NCBI RefSeq assembly: GCF_024713975.1 | Contig: NC_091094.1 | Span: 9,161,001 to 9,225,000 of the forward strand | Direction of reading: 5' to 3' | Origin: Paralichthys olivaceus | Lineage: Eukaryota > Chordata > Actinopteri > Pleuronectiformes > Paralichthyidae | DNA length: 64,000 nt | In this document: positions 1 through 18,242 of the stretch, piece after piece | Numbering within the stretch: the stretch's first letter is position 1 | Layout: each line of letters starts with the position of its first letter | Made by a program: the position numbers and the translations under genes | The notes under the pieces: generated by a model | Databases searched by the model: none | Told to the model about the DNA's origin: nothing | What the model saw: only the letters and a program-made list of their open reading frames with translations

Positions 1-3000
1 TGAGCCTCTCCAAAGAAAGAATTTTTATGTCTTACAGATTCATAAAATTTATATTTTGGAATTTTTGCACAAAAATACACATTTACAGAAAGATTATTTT
101 TTTCTTACCAAACAATTAATTTATACTGAAAATCATTGTTAGCTGCAGCTCTAATGACAATAATTCCTAATATTATCATGAATTATTAATTGCATTAATT
201 AACAAAAACACAACTTGCACCTGGATAAAATTTATGGAAAAGTTTAGGAAATTGCTCAACTTTTGTTAAAATCACATATAAAAACCTATTATTAAAACTA
301 AAAGACACTAGCTAATTAAAAAAAATAACATGAAAAATTTTATAAACCTTTAAGATTTACAGAAAACTTAGAAAGAACCAGACTGCAGAGAAGGGAACTC
401 ATGACATAATGCGAGAAATGTTATTTTTAGTGCAGAAAAAAATTGTTGATTAATAGCTTAAAATCAATTGCATGGTAAATGTAATATAATTGTATATATT
501 TTGGGGTTTGGGACTGTTTAATTCATAAAAATGCCATATTAAAAATTTAAGTAACTCCTAATCTAACCCTAACAGTTGTAACTATAGATCTATTAAACAT
601 AATTTGTATTTAATGATCCCAAAGTAGCAAAAAATATATTTAATCAATTTAAATAATAGTTTAGTATACTGAGTGTATAAATAAGCTGTGTAAGTAAGAA
701 CTGTTTAAAGTTTCAAATGAAACTTTAAAGAACAACTACTTGTAATTAACTGATCAACAGATCAAACATCTTTCTACATGAATTTCTGTGTCTTTCTACC
801 CAAGAACGAATCAATCACACACAGGAGGTAACAAATCTACTATTTAAAGGTTTTTTCTGTTACTTTGAGTCTTTCTGTTCTGAACTCTATATATACAGTA
901 CATACATACATTTATACGACAGAAAAATGCTGTCATGTAAACTCTTATATTGAGTTGTGTAGGTTTTTGGTTATTGTTTATGAAGAATAGAAATATATGA
1001 GAAGTTGACTTGACCACAGATGTTCTTTCTGATCTTTTGTGATTATAAAGTCAGAAACCATGTGATTTAGCTTGAGGTAAATTCCACAGAATTAAGTTGA
1101 GGAAAGGGTTTTCTGAACGATCCACCAGGTGATGAATCAAAAAACAATCTGTCGATATCACTGTGCTCTCTTATGACAAATCTCGTACATATTTTTATGT
1201 TATTTAAATAAAAGTATAAGGATACATTGACGTCTTACGATGAATCAGAATGAGAATTGATAATGACCTAATCAAGAAGATGAGGTCATCTGAGACAAAC
1301 TTTAGATTTCAGATTTTTAGAAAGTTGAAAAGTGACACATTACATTTTCAAGTCCCATAGTTTCCACTATTTAGCTGTTAATAATGAGTGTATATCAGAG
1401 GAAGGCTATCTGGTACTTATTAGGATGGGCATTGATAAAGTGTTAGTTTTAACACATCTTTAAGTACACAATCATTATAAAGTAGAGAACATTTCCTCTT
1501 ACATTCACTACAACAAACTAAAATTCAAGACTAGAAACTACAGTACAGATAATTAGTGCAGTATGTTGCAGTATGTGGATGGTCAGGAGAGTTTTGTCTG
1601 TATACACACACATCATCTACAGCCTGGACAAGTGAGTCTTCATCTGTTGTTCTTAATAAGAATTTTTTTTTGCTCAGGCGTCGTCACTGTTCCTGCAGTA
1701 AGAGCAGAGAAGCTGCGGACAGGTGAGCACGGCAGCATTCACTCTGCCGGGACTGAGAGAGCTTGAGTAACAGTTTTCTTTTTTTTTAATCTTGCAAAAA
1801 GACATGCTCCATTTTATTATTAATATGTCATGAAAAACACTTTTGTTGAATAATAACTAGGAGGATAATTGATTAGACACGTAGCTTGAAAAGAAATTAA
1901 GAAGAGACTGCGGAGATTCAACACAGGCCTCGTGCTTATCCTCCCTCCCTCTGTCTTCCTCTCCTGCTGAAGGCAGCGTCAACCAGTTCAACTGGTTTCC
2001 AGTAGGCCCTGAGGCCAGGAGCGGCGGAGTGGGAGGAGGAGGAGATGGTGGAGGAGTCAGATGAGAGGATGATCAGATATTTTCTCTACTCTATTCTCCC
2101 TCCTAAACAGCCGATCGCTCAATTCTACGCGAGAATCAGTGAAGACAAAGACAAACGTTGTATCTGTAAGACGTGAGCGTATTGTTGGTGTACTTTAGCC
2201 TATCACCGATGTTTAAACCTGCTCCACAACCGCACATGAAAAAAAGACCAAACTCAGTATCAGATCAGGGATCGAGTGTTGGTCTTCCCCCTTTGAAAAG
2301 ACCCCGCAGGTCTTCAGCAGAAGTCTAGTGACAAACAGCCCGAGGGAAGGGTCAGCTCGAGAGAGGCCAGCATTATAAATTTGCCATGACGTAGCAGAGA
2401 CGATATCAGGAGACTTCCTTTTGCTTACACACAAATACGCAGGCTCTTCACTGGAAACTCAGCGGCTAAAGACAAATCTACCCGGTAGAAAAAAATGCCA
2501 AGTTTTATCACTGAAGCCGAAGTGCTGGAAAAACACAAGACAGAGTTTCCTCCTCATCTGCGTCACTTTTCCCACATCAGAAAACGACTATAATACTAAT
2601 GAAGAAGTGAAATAATAACCTTTCCTGTCAATTTCTGTCCCAGGGGCATTTAAGTAAAATAATATATATATAATTATAATATAATTTCCGATGGTTTCAC
2701 ATTCATTTGATTAAAGCTTATTTTCTTTTTCTCAAAGAAATCAAAAAAGTTATTTTCAAAAACTTTTAGACCTCAACTATAATTTAACATAAATCAATAC
2801 TGAAGAATAACATATGTGAGATCAGAAAGATTTTAAATCATACATGATTTAAACAAAATCAATAAAAATGCTCCAGAAGACGTCGGTAAATTAATAAATA
2901 AGTATCTGGTGCAGCGGCTGCCTCACAGGTCACTGGGAGCAGACCGCGGCTCAGGGGGAATCCCTCTGAGCCTCTGTGTTTCTGCAGGACAGGTCCCTCT

Positions 3001-3620
3001 GGACACATTTAGGGTTATTACAGACAATCAGTGTTAATAGGCGCCGTGGATCTCTCAGGTGAGAGCCTCATTCAATTGACAGCCTCCCAAGCGGGAGCCC
3101 ACCTGCTAATTACTGAATCAGAGCACAAACGCACCATCAGGCCGATTCATGATACATGTAAATATACATGGTAAATATACATGGAAACCCTGCAAGAAAA
3201 TTACTAGAAACCATGATGTAATTTAGATGTGCAAATTTTGAAAGTCCATTTTTGAAAATGGAATAAAGTTAAGGTCTGCATTTAATTTAAAAAGACTTTC
3301 ACCATCAGGACTATCGAAGGACTTGCAGCTTCCTAAGTGATGGTGGGTTGAACACTGTGTTTTAGCTCCAGTGCACAAATTGCAGGACCAGTTAATCAAA
3401 ATAAATGAGCCATAAGTTTTGCTTGCATGGTCGATTTATTATAAACTGTCTCTTGTGAAAAGATGCAGACATTGATGAGAGAACACTTTCATAGACCTCC
3501 AGGTGACATCAGACTGAAAGCAGCTGTTAAAGTAGGACTGTATATGAAGTTGAGAGGAGAACACAAGCTGCTATTGAGGTCAGAGAGTCAACGCATGGGA
3601 AAAAACAAAGTGCAACTTAC
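1..3620. other. Presumed gnas intron downstream of the TIVAAM exon
   Basis: AT-rich DNA with no recognisable Gs-alpha exon on either strand. I looked for the expected next exon (EFYEHAKALW-like, then NEYQLIDCAQ-like) and did not find it. Two stretches are less AT-rich and look more structured than their surroundings: 1930-2130 and 2905-3170. They are candidate regulatory or untranslated sequence only. The small ORFs here show no family features. Confidence 0.5.
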
Positions 3621-9410
<5,790 letters not shown>

Positions 9411-10319
9411 TCAGGGGGGAGGCAGGGTGGGTGGGTGGTTGGTTGGGTGGGTGGGTGCAGGAAGGGAGGAGGGTGAGGGTGTTGATCAGAGGAAGAGGAA
9501 TAAAAAAAAAATCAATGGATCCTAAATTCCTAGACTGGCCCAGCAGAGGAACACCTGGCTCAAAATGGGTGACATTTATGTTGCCAGATGCACAGGAGAC
9601 AGATGTAAACCTGTTAGTAGGTAGAAGATGGAGGGGCCCCAGCAAGCGTTGGCACAGTATGTATGGATGGATGGATGTGGCTATTTACTGGCAATTTATC
9701 AACACGAGATCAGTCAGAGAGGAGCAGAGCAATGATGCCGCCCTCACAGACGCTTGATTCCTGTGTTTTTCACTGTAAATCCGCAATGAAGTCATCAACA
9801 CTGATATGAGAGTGGATGTGAAATTTCCAGCCTGGCGATGCACATGAATGAAGGTCGGCGGTCCCCGTTTCCTTTCAATCCAAACGCTGGGGTTTTCTTT
9901 TTATATATATATATATTTATTACTACGGTTTTATAGTTAATTTTCTCAGCAAATGTCTCCTTCTGTGCCCATCTTCAGTAGATTCCTCACACTGCCATTC
10001 ATTTACACTCACAACCCTAGCGCTATTTTTCCTCCACCTTTTTATTTCTTCCTTTAAATCTAGATTTTTTTTTAAGGTTATTATTTCTTTTTGCAATCGG
10101 TGCTGATCAAAGCACATCAAAGGCTAAATGTGGGGGAAATAAAAAATAAAAATTTCCTCTTAAAATGACGGCATGTGAATCATCAGGCTACACCGGGGCT
10201 TCTTTCTCTAACGCCAATCCGTCACATTATACACCTTCTTTTTTAAAGGGTGGTGGGGGGGTAGGTTGTTTGTAACCTTATCAATAATATCCTGTTTTTA
10301 GCCGATGTCAAAATGATTT

Positions 10320-10900
10320 CCTCCCCCGTCAACAGATGCTGGTGCTCGCCTGTTCCGAGGGTTTGACCAGACCCACAGAAAAAAGGCCCCTTCTCCGTCC
10401 TTTTTCTCTCCGTAACGTTAATTTGTATTTCTCCTCACATCGGGGAAGCTTCTCCGGGCGAGCTCAGGCGGGTCTTTCTCTCTTGTGGCAGCTGGACGTC
10501 CTTGAGTAAAACGCCAAAAAAAAAATCCAGGTGATCGTGGAAAATCCGCCGCTATTTCCCCGTTTGGCGCAGGTACAGCTCGCTGTCAAGTCTCTCGGCT
10601 TTTTGTATTCCCTTTGAATCCGTGTGGCAGATTACGGTTACATGTGCATGATACATGGACGTACCGCGGTGTTTTCAATCACTGGTCCGGCGGCGACACG
10701 CTCATCTTCGCACCGCCGAGAGGCCGCGTCCGCTCCGATCAACCGCCCGGGGAAACCACAGACGTTCGCTCGCCGCTTCGCTCCGAATTATTGTTGCCCC
10801 CGTTTTTCTCTGAGAATCGTACATTGAGATAGATAGCGCTGAGGAGGTGGGGTGGGGCAAACGGCTCTCACGGAACCCTGGGAACGAAGAACGCTGGTCA
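10320..10900 (-). promoter_or_regulatory. gnas: CpG-rich presumed gnas promoter / 5' end
   Basis: CpG dinucleotides are dense here compared with the AT-rich flanks, for example around 10440-10600 and 10660-10790. It lies 0.9-1.5 kb upstream of the gnas start codon on the minus strand, as expected for a housekeeping-type gnas promoter. The 900 bases between it and the ATG (9387-10320) are not CpG-rich and include an (AT)n run near 9904, so a 5' UTR intron is possible. No TATA box was assigned. Overlapping short ORFs on both strands are CpG-island by-products. Confidence 0.5.
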
Positions 10901-10953
10901 AGTTTTCCGGGACGACAAATTTGGTTTCCGGTTTGAACTTTCACAATAGAACG

Positions 10954-10955
<2 letters not shown>

Positions 10956-10989
<34 letters not shown>

Positions 10990-11013
10990 TCTCACTCTCT
11001 CTCACACACACAC
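10956..11013. repeat. (CT)n then (CA)n microsatellite
   Basis: A dinucleotide run, CT with small interruptions followed by a short CA run, just upstream of the gnas CpG-rich block. Confidence 0.9.
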
Positions 11014-11029
11014 GATTACTAGTTTATTA

Positions 11030-11262
11030 TGCAAGATGAGATAAGGTAAGATAAGATAATCCTTTATTAGTCCCACTAAAGGGGACATTTGCTAAGTTAC
11101 AGTAGCAACAGTCAGAAAGAGGCATCAGTAAGTAATAATAAGTAAGATGCATCTCCTCACCCTGGTCAGTTTATGAGAGTTTTTCTCTATAATTTTGACC
11201 TACTATGTTAAGTGCCTTGAGATAATGTATATTATTATTTGGCACTATACAAATACAATTTC
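11030..11262 (+). repeat. Two dispersed teleost repeat fragments
   Basis: The first part (about 11035-11130) has AAGATAAGATAATCCTTTAT followed by a TAGTCCCAC block, a motif found at many places in fish genomes. The second (about 11166-11262) ends with GTGCCTTGAGATAATG and GGCACTATACAAATA, resembling the 3' tail shared by L2-type LINEs and their SINEs. Family names are from memory of the motif; a RepeatMasker run would settle them. Confidence 0.6.
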
Positions 11263-14200
11263 ACTGATTATTTACTCACCACTTTGCTGATTGGTTGGTG
11301 GGTGAAGTGTTTGAATCCAAAAAACACTTTTGGAATTTCAGGGGTAAACAGTGCTGCAGCCAAATCCAATACAATTGAAGTAAATGGTGACCATTTCTTC
11401 AAACTTAAAAAGAAAAGAAAAGAAAAAGCAAAACATAAAATGCCTCCATACTGCTTCTGTGGTGTCATCCAAGTGTCTGTAAACCCCAACATTCAAATGT
11501 GATTCAAAACGAGGTCATTTACACTATATTTTAGCCTAAATGCCCTGTGATATCCTCCCCAGGAGCCGCGTTCGCATGTGGATCACAGCTGGAAAAGTTG
11601 GTTAAATCTTCAATCAATTTATTGCATTTTATACAACTATAAGTAGCATAATTTTCAATCAAAAAATAATCCAAACTCGTGAAAAAGAAACAATTGTAAA
11701 AGTTCCAAACACAATAAATTAATTTTTATGAAAGTATTGTGATATCTGTTTACTATGAGTACCATTTTATCATTTATGATACTTTGAAAATCTTTCTGAG
11801 ATTAATGTATAGTTTGTGTTGTTTAACAAAACGAAACCTCACTGCCACCTAACATTACAATAGACTATTAGAATATATGATGTATAATAGATTAAATAGA
11901 TGACTGATACAGATATAATGGTCACAAAACATTATGTTAGATGATAAAAGTTAAAAAATCCAAAACGTAGGAGTAACTCCAGAAACAATCAACACCTTTG
12001 TATTCATTATCGCGAGGAAATATGATGCTTTTAGTTTGAAGTTGAGATGATGGTATTTCCGGTTCTCTCAGTGTTGTGGCTTGACGCAGGAACGAATCAC
12101 ATGATTGCCCGGAGCGTCATGAAGCAGAGGTACAGAAGGGGAGAGGCGCCCTCTTTGAAGCAAAATGATAATCAACTAAAACACCCAGAAAGCCTTAATC
12201 AATAACACTGAAAGCCTTTAGAATAAGTTATAGAGAATATCTGTGAATATGTACAGTCAATATGTGAATGGTCATATACAGTTAATTGGAGTTATGCAAG
12301 TACTAATACAGGTAGTAGGACAGCTTCAGGTTGAGTAAGATATCTTAGCTTGTACATAGTGGACTGTGTGAGTGTTGATAGTAGCAGACACAACTACAGT
12401 TTTATGTTATTGATGAATATATTGAACAATAATCAGAGGTATTGATCAGTGAAGTGTCCTAGCTGTGGTTTTGTTGTCATTTAAAAAAGTAACTCATCTA
12501 TCAAACCTGCTTGAAGTTTCTTCCAGGCAATGGGGGAGGGAACTGTTGGGTGTCTCTATGATTTTTTTAAAAAGTTTTCGACCTATGTAAAGACAATGTA
12601 TATTGTGATTTGGTGCTATACAAATTAAAATAAAATTGAAACCTCATATTCAAGGCTGCATCAGCAACTGGACAAAACTGCCCAGGAGCCGTAGATTTCC
12701 AGGGGCCCCAAAAGTCTCAGATTTACACTTTTTACTTGATACAATTACATTTCTGAGGAATTTGGATTCATCTGGTAACTTTGTCTTTGATCTAGTTTTA
12801 AAACTTTATTATATCAGTTTATACAGAACTTATTTCTTGAAAAGTTGTGCTTCATTGAATTGCACATGTGTTATAATTTAACATTTTGTATTTCAAATCA
12901 AGTGTTCAAATTTAACATATTGTTCACTGTGTAGCTTTAACAATATCTTTGGTTGGGTGGAGATGAACCTTGAAATAGTTTCAGTGCCACAAATCTTTGG
13001 CTTCATGTATAACACACAGTATTGTAATATTAAGGTTAAATTGACTGAAGAGCTTCCATGAACTCAAGACTATTATTCAAAATAAACAAGCATCACTGAT
13101 ATTGATATTTATGGTTTGAGAAACACTTTCCAGATGTCCAAACAGTTTAACCCAATTGTGATCTGAATATAGTTTTTAACTTGTAAAGATTCTGTGGCTT
13201 TTCCTAATTTACCTCTAACATGGAAGCATGCAAACTGTGTGCATCACAAAGCATAGTCACAGATGCATGTACTGTATGGACTAGCAAACACCCATGTGCA
13301 CATGCACACAAACACCTCCCTCCACACGTCAAAACACACGGGAAGAAGCTCAGGGCAAAACACACAAAGGTCATCAATGACATTTACATGCTACTGTGGC
13401 TCTAAATTGAAGCCCAACAGTCAAGTGAAGGAGTAAAGTCAGAAATCATTTAAATCCAAGTCGTAAGTTTGTCGTAATAAATGAGAATAAAATCTTCCAG
13501 AGCAATAAACTTAATCTGTTGAACCTTTATCTGCTCAGGCCCGAAAGCTCATCTTCTTCCCTGAAGGCCTCGGTATCTGGTAAAAACTCTCAGTCAGTTT
13601 CATTGGTTTACCTATGAACACATGAGCTTAATGGAGAGTTTTCAGTCTGAAGTTTTATTTGATCACCATAGAGAAGAAACTTAAATGGTCACGAACACAT
13701 GTAGAACTTTTACAATAGGTTACAAACTACAAAAATAAGTTTAAAGTATAAGGTTCTAAACAGAGACACAAAAGGAAATAAAAATGTTGTTTGCAGTTTG
13801 TGTCTCTTTCAGTCTGGAAGTCTCACTCATGTTTCAGAGGGTTACACATGTTTGTACCCATAATCATCATACTGACCTGTCAGGGACAATGATATAGTAT
13901 CATCTTTAACTATTGGCCCTGTGAACTTTATATGATATTAAATAATTAAGTACGTTATGCTGCACATACACAAAGACAGCAGATATAGACCAACAATTCC
14001 TACAGACAGTTAAATATACTTATTTATCCTTTTTGAGTATTTGTCCTCCTAAAAACATAATCATAGCTCATCAAAATCATAATTTACTTATATAATTGGT
14101 TATCAGATAAACTGCTGTGGGATTATTGGACAGTTTTAATTAGTTCATCAGTTGACATATTGAAATAAATGCTAACACAAGGACATGTTAAAATTTACAA

Positions 14201-15137
14201 ATTAAATCGACAACCTGTGGATATTCTAAAATTCAGTTACATCATGTCATGGCTGTGTTGGTCCTCTAGGTGGTAGCATCCCTCACACATTATGTCCAAA
14301 CAACGGTCCATTTTTGGCAAATATTAACACACCGAATTAATAGCTAAAATAGAAATACTGATTATTGTATGAGTCTAATGAAGTATGTTTATTATACCAT
14401 GTTATCAATATCCTGCTGTGATAAAGGTAGGAAATTGCCACATTGCAGATTTTGAAACAATTTCACTGTGAGGATTTGTAAAAATATTTTAGCAATGTTA
14501 TAATGTTCAAACTTTTTTCTAAGTTTCAGACATCATGGGAACAACATGTTTCAAATGAATGTGTGGTATAGTGTGTTATCTGATGTGGACCAGAGAAAAA
14601 ACTTTCCCTCCATTCAAACACTTCCTTCCTGTTTTTTTTCTTATTATTTTTATTTGCTTGGTCTTAAAGCTCAAAGAAGTGTTTTTGCCACTGAGTCAAT
14701 ATTATGTATTTTCTATTTAGTATCAATAACACAGTGAAATATGTTATACATTATGTCATTACATACTTTTTTGTTGAATGTTCTATACGTACTGTTCATC
14801 TGAAACAACGATTATTAATATGCTTGACATCTTTGAATAAGTATTGCATTTAGTTTTACTCTATAAACCCTATAGTAATTACAATATGACCTTACAGTGG
14901 ACCTTTCCATTTTAAACTATAGTTTAAGGATATTCTTGGTATTACATTTTATATGATAGATATTTCACAGATATAATGTTATATATAGATAGCACAGGAC
15001 ACAAGACAACATTCAGTATTGAATTGTGATATGGTGGAGCCACCAAACTTCATTAAACTCATGCATATCCCTCTAGAGTATAATGCAAAGTAAATTTACT
15101 CAAATAAAAAATGGATGTGTACTTATTCTGCATAATA
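11263..15137. other. gnas-tubb1 intergenic DNA, no gene seen
   Basis: AT-rich intergenic sequence, apart from the tail fragment at 12535-12650. ORFs of 60-90 codons occur at chance frequency without a recognisable domain. ctsz and nelfcd, found between GNAS and TUBB1 in human, are not here. Confidence 0.5.
12535..12650 (+). repeat. LINE/SINE-like 3' tail fragment
   Basis: Contains GTATATTGTGATTTGGTGCT followed by ATACAAATTAAAATAAAATT, the same type of tail as at 11166-11262 and near 61468. It is a short degenerate fragment with no coding part. Confidence 0.6.
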
Positions 15138-15480
15138 TAGTAATTATAGTAACTTTATTTATTTGTGTAACATCTTTCAAAACAGCCCATGTGCTTCACA
15201 AAGGACAAAACACATAACAGAATAAAGTAACAAAGCATCATTTAAATGTAAAAAAAGTAAGTTTTGAGTGATGATTAAAAAACAGATAGTCCTGTTTCAA
15301 ATCTGATTTCCTCAGGTGAACTATTCCAGATGCTTGGGGCCCCGTCGCCATCACTTCAGCATTGATGGGCCTTATCTGAGGATCTTAAGCTACGAGCTGG
15401 TGAGTACTGATTTAAAAGTACAGCCAAGCACCATATTATGAGACCCTGCATAAACTAGCGGCTTGGGTGACTCCCTGATG
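15138..15480 (+). repeat. Dispersed repeat-derived segment upstream of tubb1
   Basis: Begins with ACTTTATTTATTTGTGTAAC and continues through a CATCTTTCAAAACAG and GTGCTTCACAAAGGAC block typical of a common fish interspersed repeat. The later part (15300-15440: TCCAGATGCTTGGGGCC, GAGGATCTTAAGCTACGAGC) matches the remembered body of similar repeats. It ends within about 20 bases of the tubb1 TATA box. Exact family and boundaries are uncertain. Confidence 0.55.
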
Positions 15481-15506
15481 ACATCATTTCTGGTTCCGTA
15501 TAAAAA
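15468..15506 (+). promoter_or_regulatory. tubb1: tubb1 core promoter: TATA box with bZIP-like sites
   Basis: TATAAAAA lies at 15499-15506, 73 bases before the ATG, so the predicted start site is near 15530 and the 5' UTR about 40 nt. Just upstream are TGACTC (15468-15473) and the near-palindrome ATGACATCAT (about 15478-15487), both bZIP-type motifs. A GATA-type TTATCT is at 15372-15377. Mammalian TUBB1 is driven by GATA1 and NF-E2 in megakaryocytes. That these sites act the same way here is inference. Confidence 0.55.
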
Positions 15507-15571
15507 GGCAGTCATAGGGCTGTTTCCTGTCAGAGACCCCCAGCTGCTCTTTGTACTGTAGCCCGAGCATC

Positions 15572-16650
15572 ATGCGTGAAATTGTGCATCTGCAGATCGG
15601 ACAATGTGGCAACCAGATCGGCTCAAAGGTAACAGAGTAACATTTATTTTCTGTTGTTTGAAGTAGTAGTGGATTTGATACACATTCAGCCTGACTTTGT
15701 TAAAGATGTTGTTGTGTTCTGTTTATGTCCAGGACCCAAATCACAACTTACAATGTTTCTTTGAGAATAATTTTAATGAAGTAGTAGAATATAAACTTCT
15801 AAAAAACATAACAGCTGAATGATTGAACTCACTGTTTGAAGGAAAATTTGATTGTTTTTGTTTTGCTACATTGAATGTATTTAATGTATAATAAAGAATT
15901 ACATAAAGAATTACATATCATCACATTTAAATTTAGATTATGAATAATATTTTAACATGTACTGGTCCTTTGCATGTTGCCAACAGCAGTTGTGAGTGAT
16001 ACTGGGTGTTCCCTGTCAAACCGTTCAGGGAAAAGATAAGGGCCAAAGCCAGACTGGCATGGGTGGGACATATTTTATCATGGCTACCACAAAAAACAAG
16101 ACAGGAACTACAAGATAGTACAGCTTAAGCTAAAGTTGCAAATGAGCTATTACATCAAATGTCCTTCCATTGAGGGAAATCAGGGATTTTTAAACTGTAT
16201 CAGCACAAGATTGTGAGGAGTCACATGAGAAGCTGTGTTACAACTGAATGGAAGTAAATTCAAAAGATATTTCCATAAAACTGCATTTCAAAATATGAAG
16301 AGATGTAAATATTTAAGCATAAAGGTAAAATAAAAGTCAGGTAAGTGTTTAAAAGACACACATGAGATTTACATTTTTTTTAAATATTTTTTTTAAAGAT
16401 CTATACTTTAAAAGGTTTTACTACAAGCAGCATGTTTGTGATATGTTTAAAAACAACAATTATATTTGCATTACTATCAATGTAATATTATTTCATTTGT
16501 GACTTTGCTTCTATAGTTTTGGGAGGTGATCAGTGAAGAACATGGACTCAATGCAACAGGCATCTACGAGGGAGACAGCCACCTCCAATTGGAGCGAGCC
16601 AATGTCTACTTCAATGAGGCACATGGTAAAAAAAAAAGAAGATATGTTTG

Positions 16651-16682
<32 letters not shown>

Positions 16683-18242
16683 ACAACTCATTTTACAGTT
16701 TATGAACTTTTTCATGTTTTTAAACTTAGAGACATATTTAAGTCTCATTTCTGGCTAAATCCATAACATTCTCTATTGTTTCTCCAGGTGGAAAATTTGT
16801 ACCCAGAGCCCTGCTTGTTGACCTAGAGCCCGGCACCATGGACAGTGTCAGAGGAAGCCGTATCGGGGCCCTTTTTAGACCAGACAATTTCATCCATGGT
16901 GAGAGAAATATCTAAATAGTCATTGAGAATATCTTTTTTGCTCTTATACTATATATTACATGATGAACACTGAACAGTGTTCAGTCTGTGAATGTGTCAC
17001 AACTTTTGTGTTTTATAGCTTTTACATTTTTAAGTTTTCCTCATTGCAATAAGTACTGTATGATTCTGTAATTGTATTGAAAAGTGACAGAATCAGAAGC
17101 TTACAGGCTTTTTCTTTTTTGTTTCAGGAAACTCTGGAGCTGGCAATAACTGGGCAAAGGGCCACTACACAGAGGGAGCAGAGCTGGTGGAGCAGGTGAT
17201 TGACAGAGTGAGGAATGAGAGTGAAAGCTGTGATTGCCTGCAGGGCTTCCAGCTGGTTCACTCATTAGGGGGTGGTACCGGTTCCGGCATGGGAACCCTC
17301 ATCATCAATAAGATCCGAGAGGAGTACCCTGACCGCATCATGAATACCTTCAGCGTCATGCCGTCCCCTAAAGTCTCTGACACGGTGGTAGAGCCATACA
17401 ATGCTACCCTGTCAGTCCACCAACTCCTGGAGAACACAGACGCGACCTTCTGCATCGACAACGAGGCACTCTACGACATTTGTTTCCGTACACTGAAATT
17501 GACCACACCGACTTATGGGGACCTCAACCATTTGGTCTCTTTGACCATGAGCGGAGTCACAACGTCCTTGAGATTCCCCGGGCAGCTGAACGCAGACCTG
17601 AGGAAGCTGGCTGTCAACATGGTGCCTTTTCCTCGTCTCCACTTCTTCATGCCAGGCTTTGCTCCCCTGACAGCCCGTGGCAGCCAACAGTACAGAGCCG
17701 TCACGGTGGTTGAGCTCACTCAGCAAATGTTTGATGCTCGCAACATGATGACGGCATGCGACCCAAGGCGAGGGCGCTACCTTACAGTTGCAGGTATCTT
17801 TCGTGGTAAAATGTCCACCAGAGAGGTAGATGAACAAATGCTTGCAATCCAGCAGAAAAACGCCAGCTATTTTGTGGACTGGATCCCACATAATGTGAAG
17901 GTTGCCGTGTGTGACATCCCACCCCGAGGCCTCAAAATGGCTTCCACCTTCATTGGCAATAACACAGCCATTCAGGAGATATTCCGCCGTGTGGGCGAGC
18001 AGTTCTCCTTGATGTTCAGAAGGAAAGCGTTTCTTCACTGGTACACAGGGGAAGGTATGGATGAGATGGAGTTCACTGAGGCAGAGAACAACCTCAACGA
18101 CCTGGTGTCAGAGTACCAGCAGTATCAAGATGCCACTGTTGATCAAGATTCAGATGCAGAATATGAAGAGGAGGAGGGACCCTCATCATCAGTGTCAACA
18201 AAGTTTCTGTTGGAAACAGTCAAAGGAACTGTAGATGAATAG
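15572..18242 (+). CDS. tubb1: Tubulin beta-1 (class VI, thrombocyte-type)
   Basis: Beta-tubulin, the GTP-binding subunit that polymerises with alpha-tubulin into microtubules. Exons 15572-15628, 16517-16625, 16788-16898, 17128-18242 (57, 109, 111 and 1115 nt) reproduce the standard vertebrate beta-tubulin structure and give 463 residues. The N-terminus [19 protein letters not shown] keeps the MREI tetrapeptide used in tubulin mRNA autoregulation. The GTP motif GGGTGSG is at 140-146, and [17 protein letters not shown] and [18 protein letters not shown] are canonical. Divergence ([32 protein letters not shown]-type replacements) and location next to gnas and prelid3b favour tubb1, which in mammals builds the platelet marginal band. 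The C-terminal tail has an acidic EYEEEE cluster, then an unusual 20-residue extension. A likely poly(A) signal ATTAAA is at 18664-18669. Confidence 0.93.
16651..16682. repeat. (AT)n microsatellite in tubb1 intron 2
   Basis: Nearly perfect TA dinucleotide run in the short intron between tubb1 exons 2 and 3. Confidence 0.9.

Noticed and set aside
1677-1722. Possible small plus-strand exon (TTGCTCAG ... ACAG|GTGAGC)
   Set aside because: Good splice-like borders but only about 45 bases, no partner exon and no recognisable peptide.
17412-18038. 208-codon minus-strand frame
   Set aside because: Antisense shadow of tubb1 exon 4, which is clearly the real coding strand.
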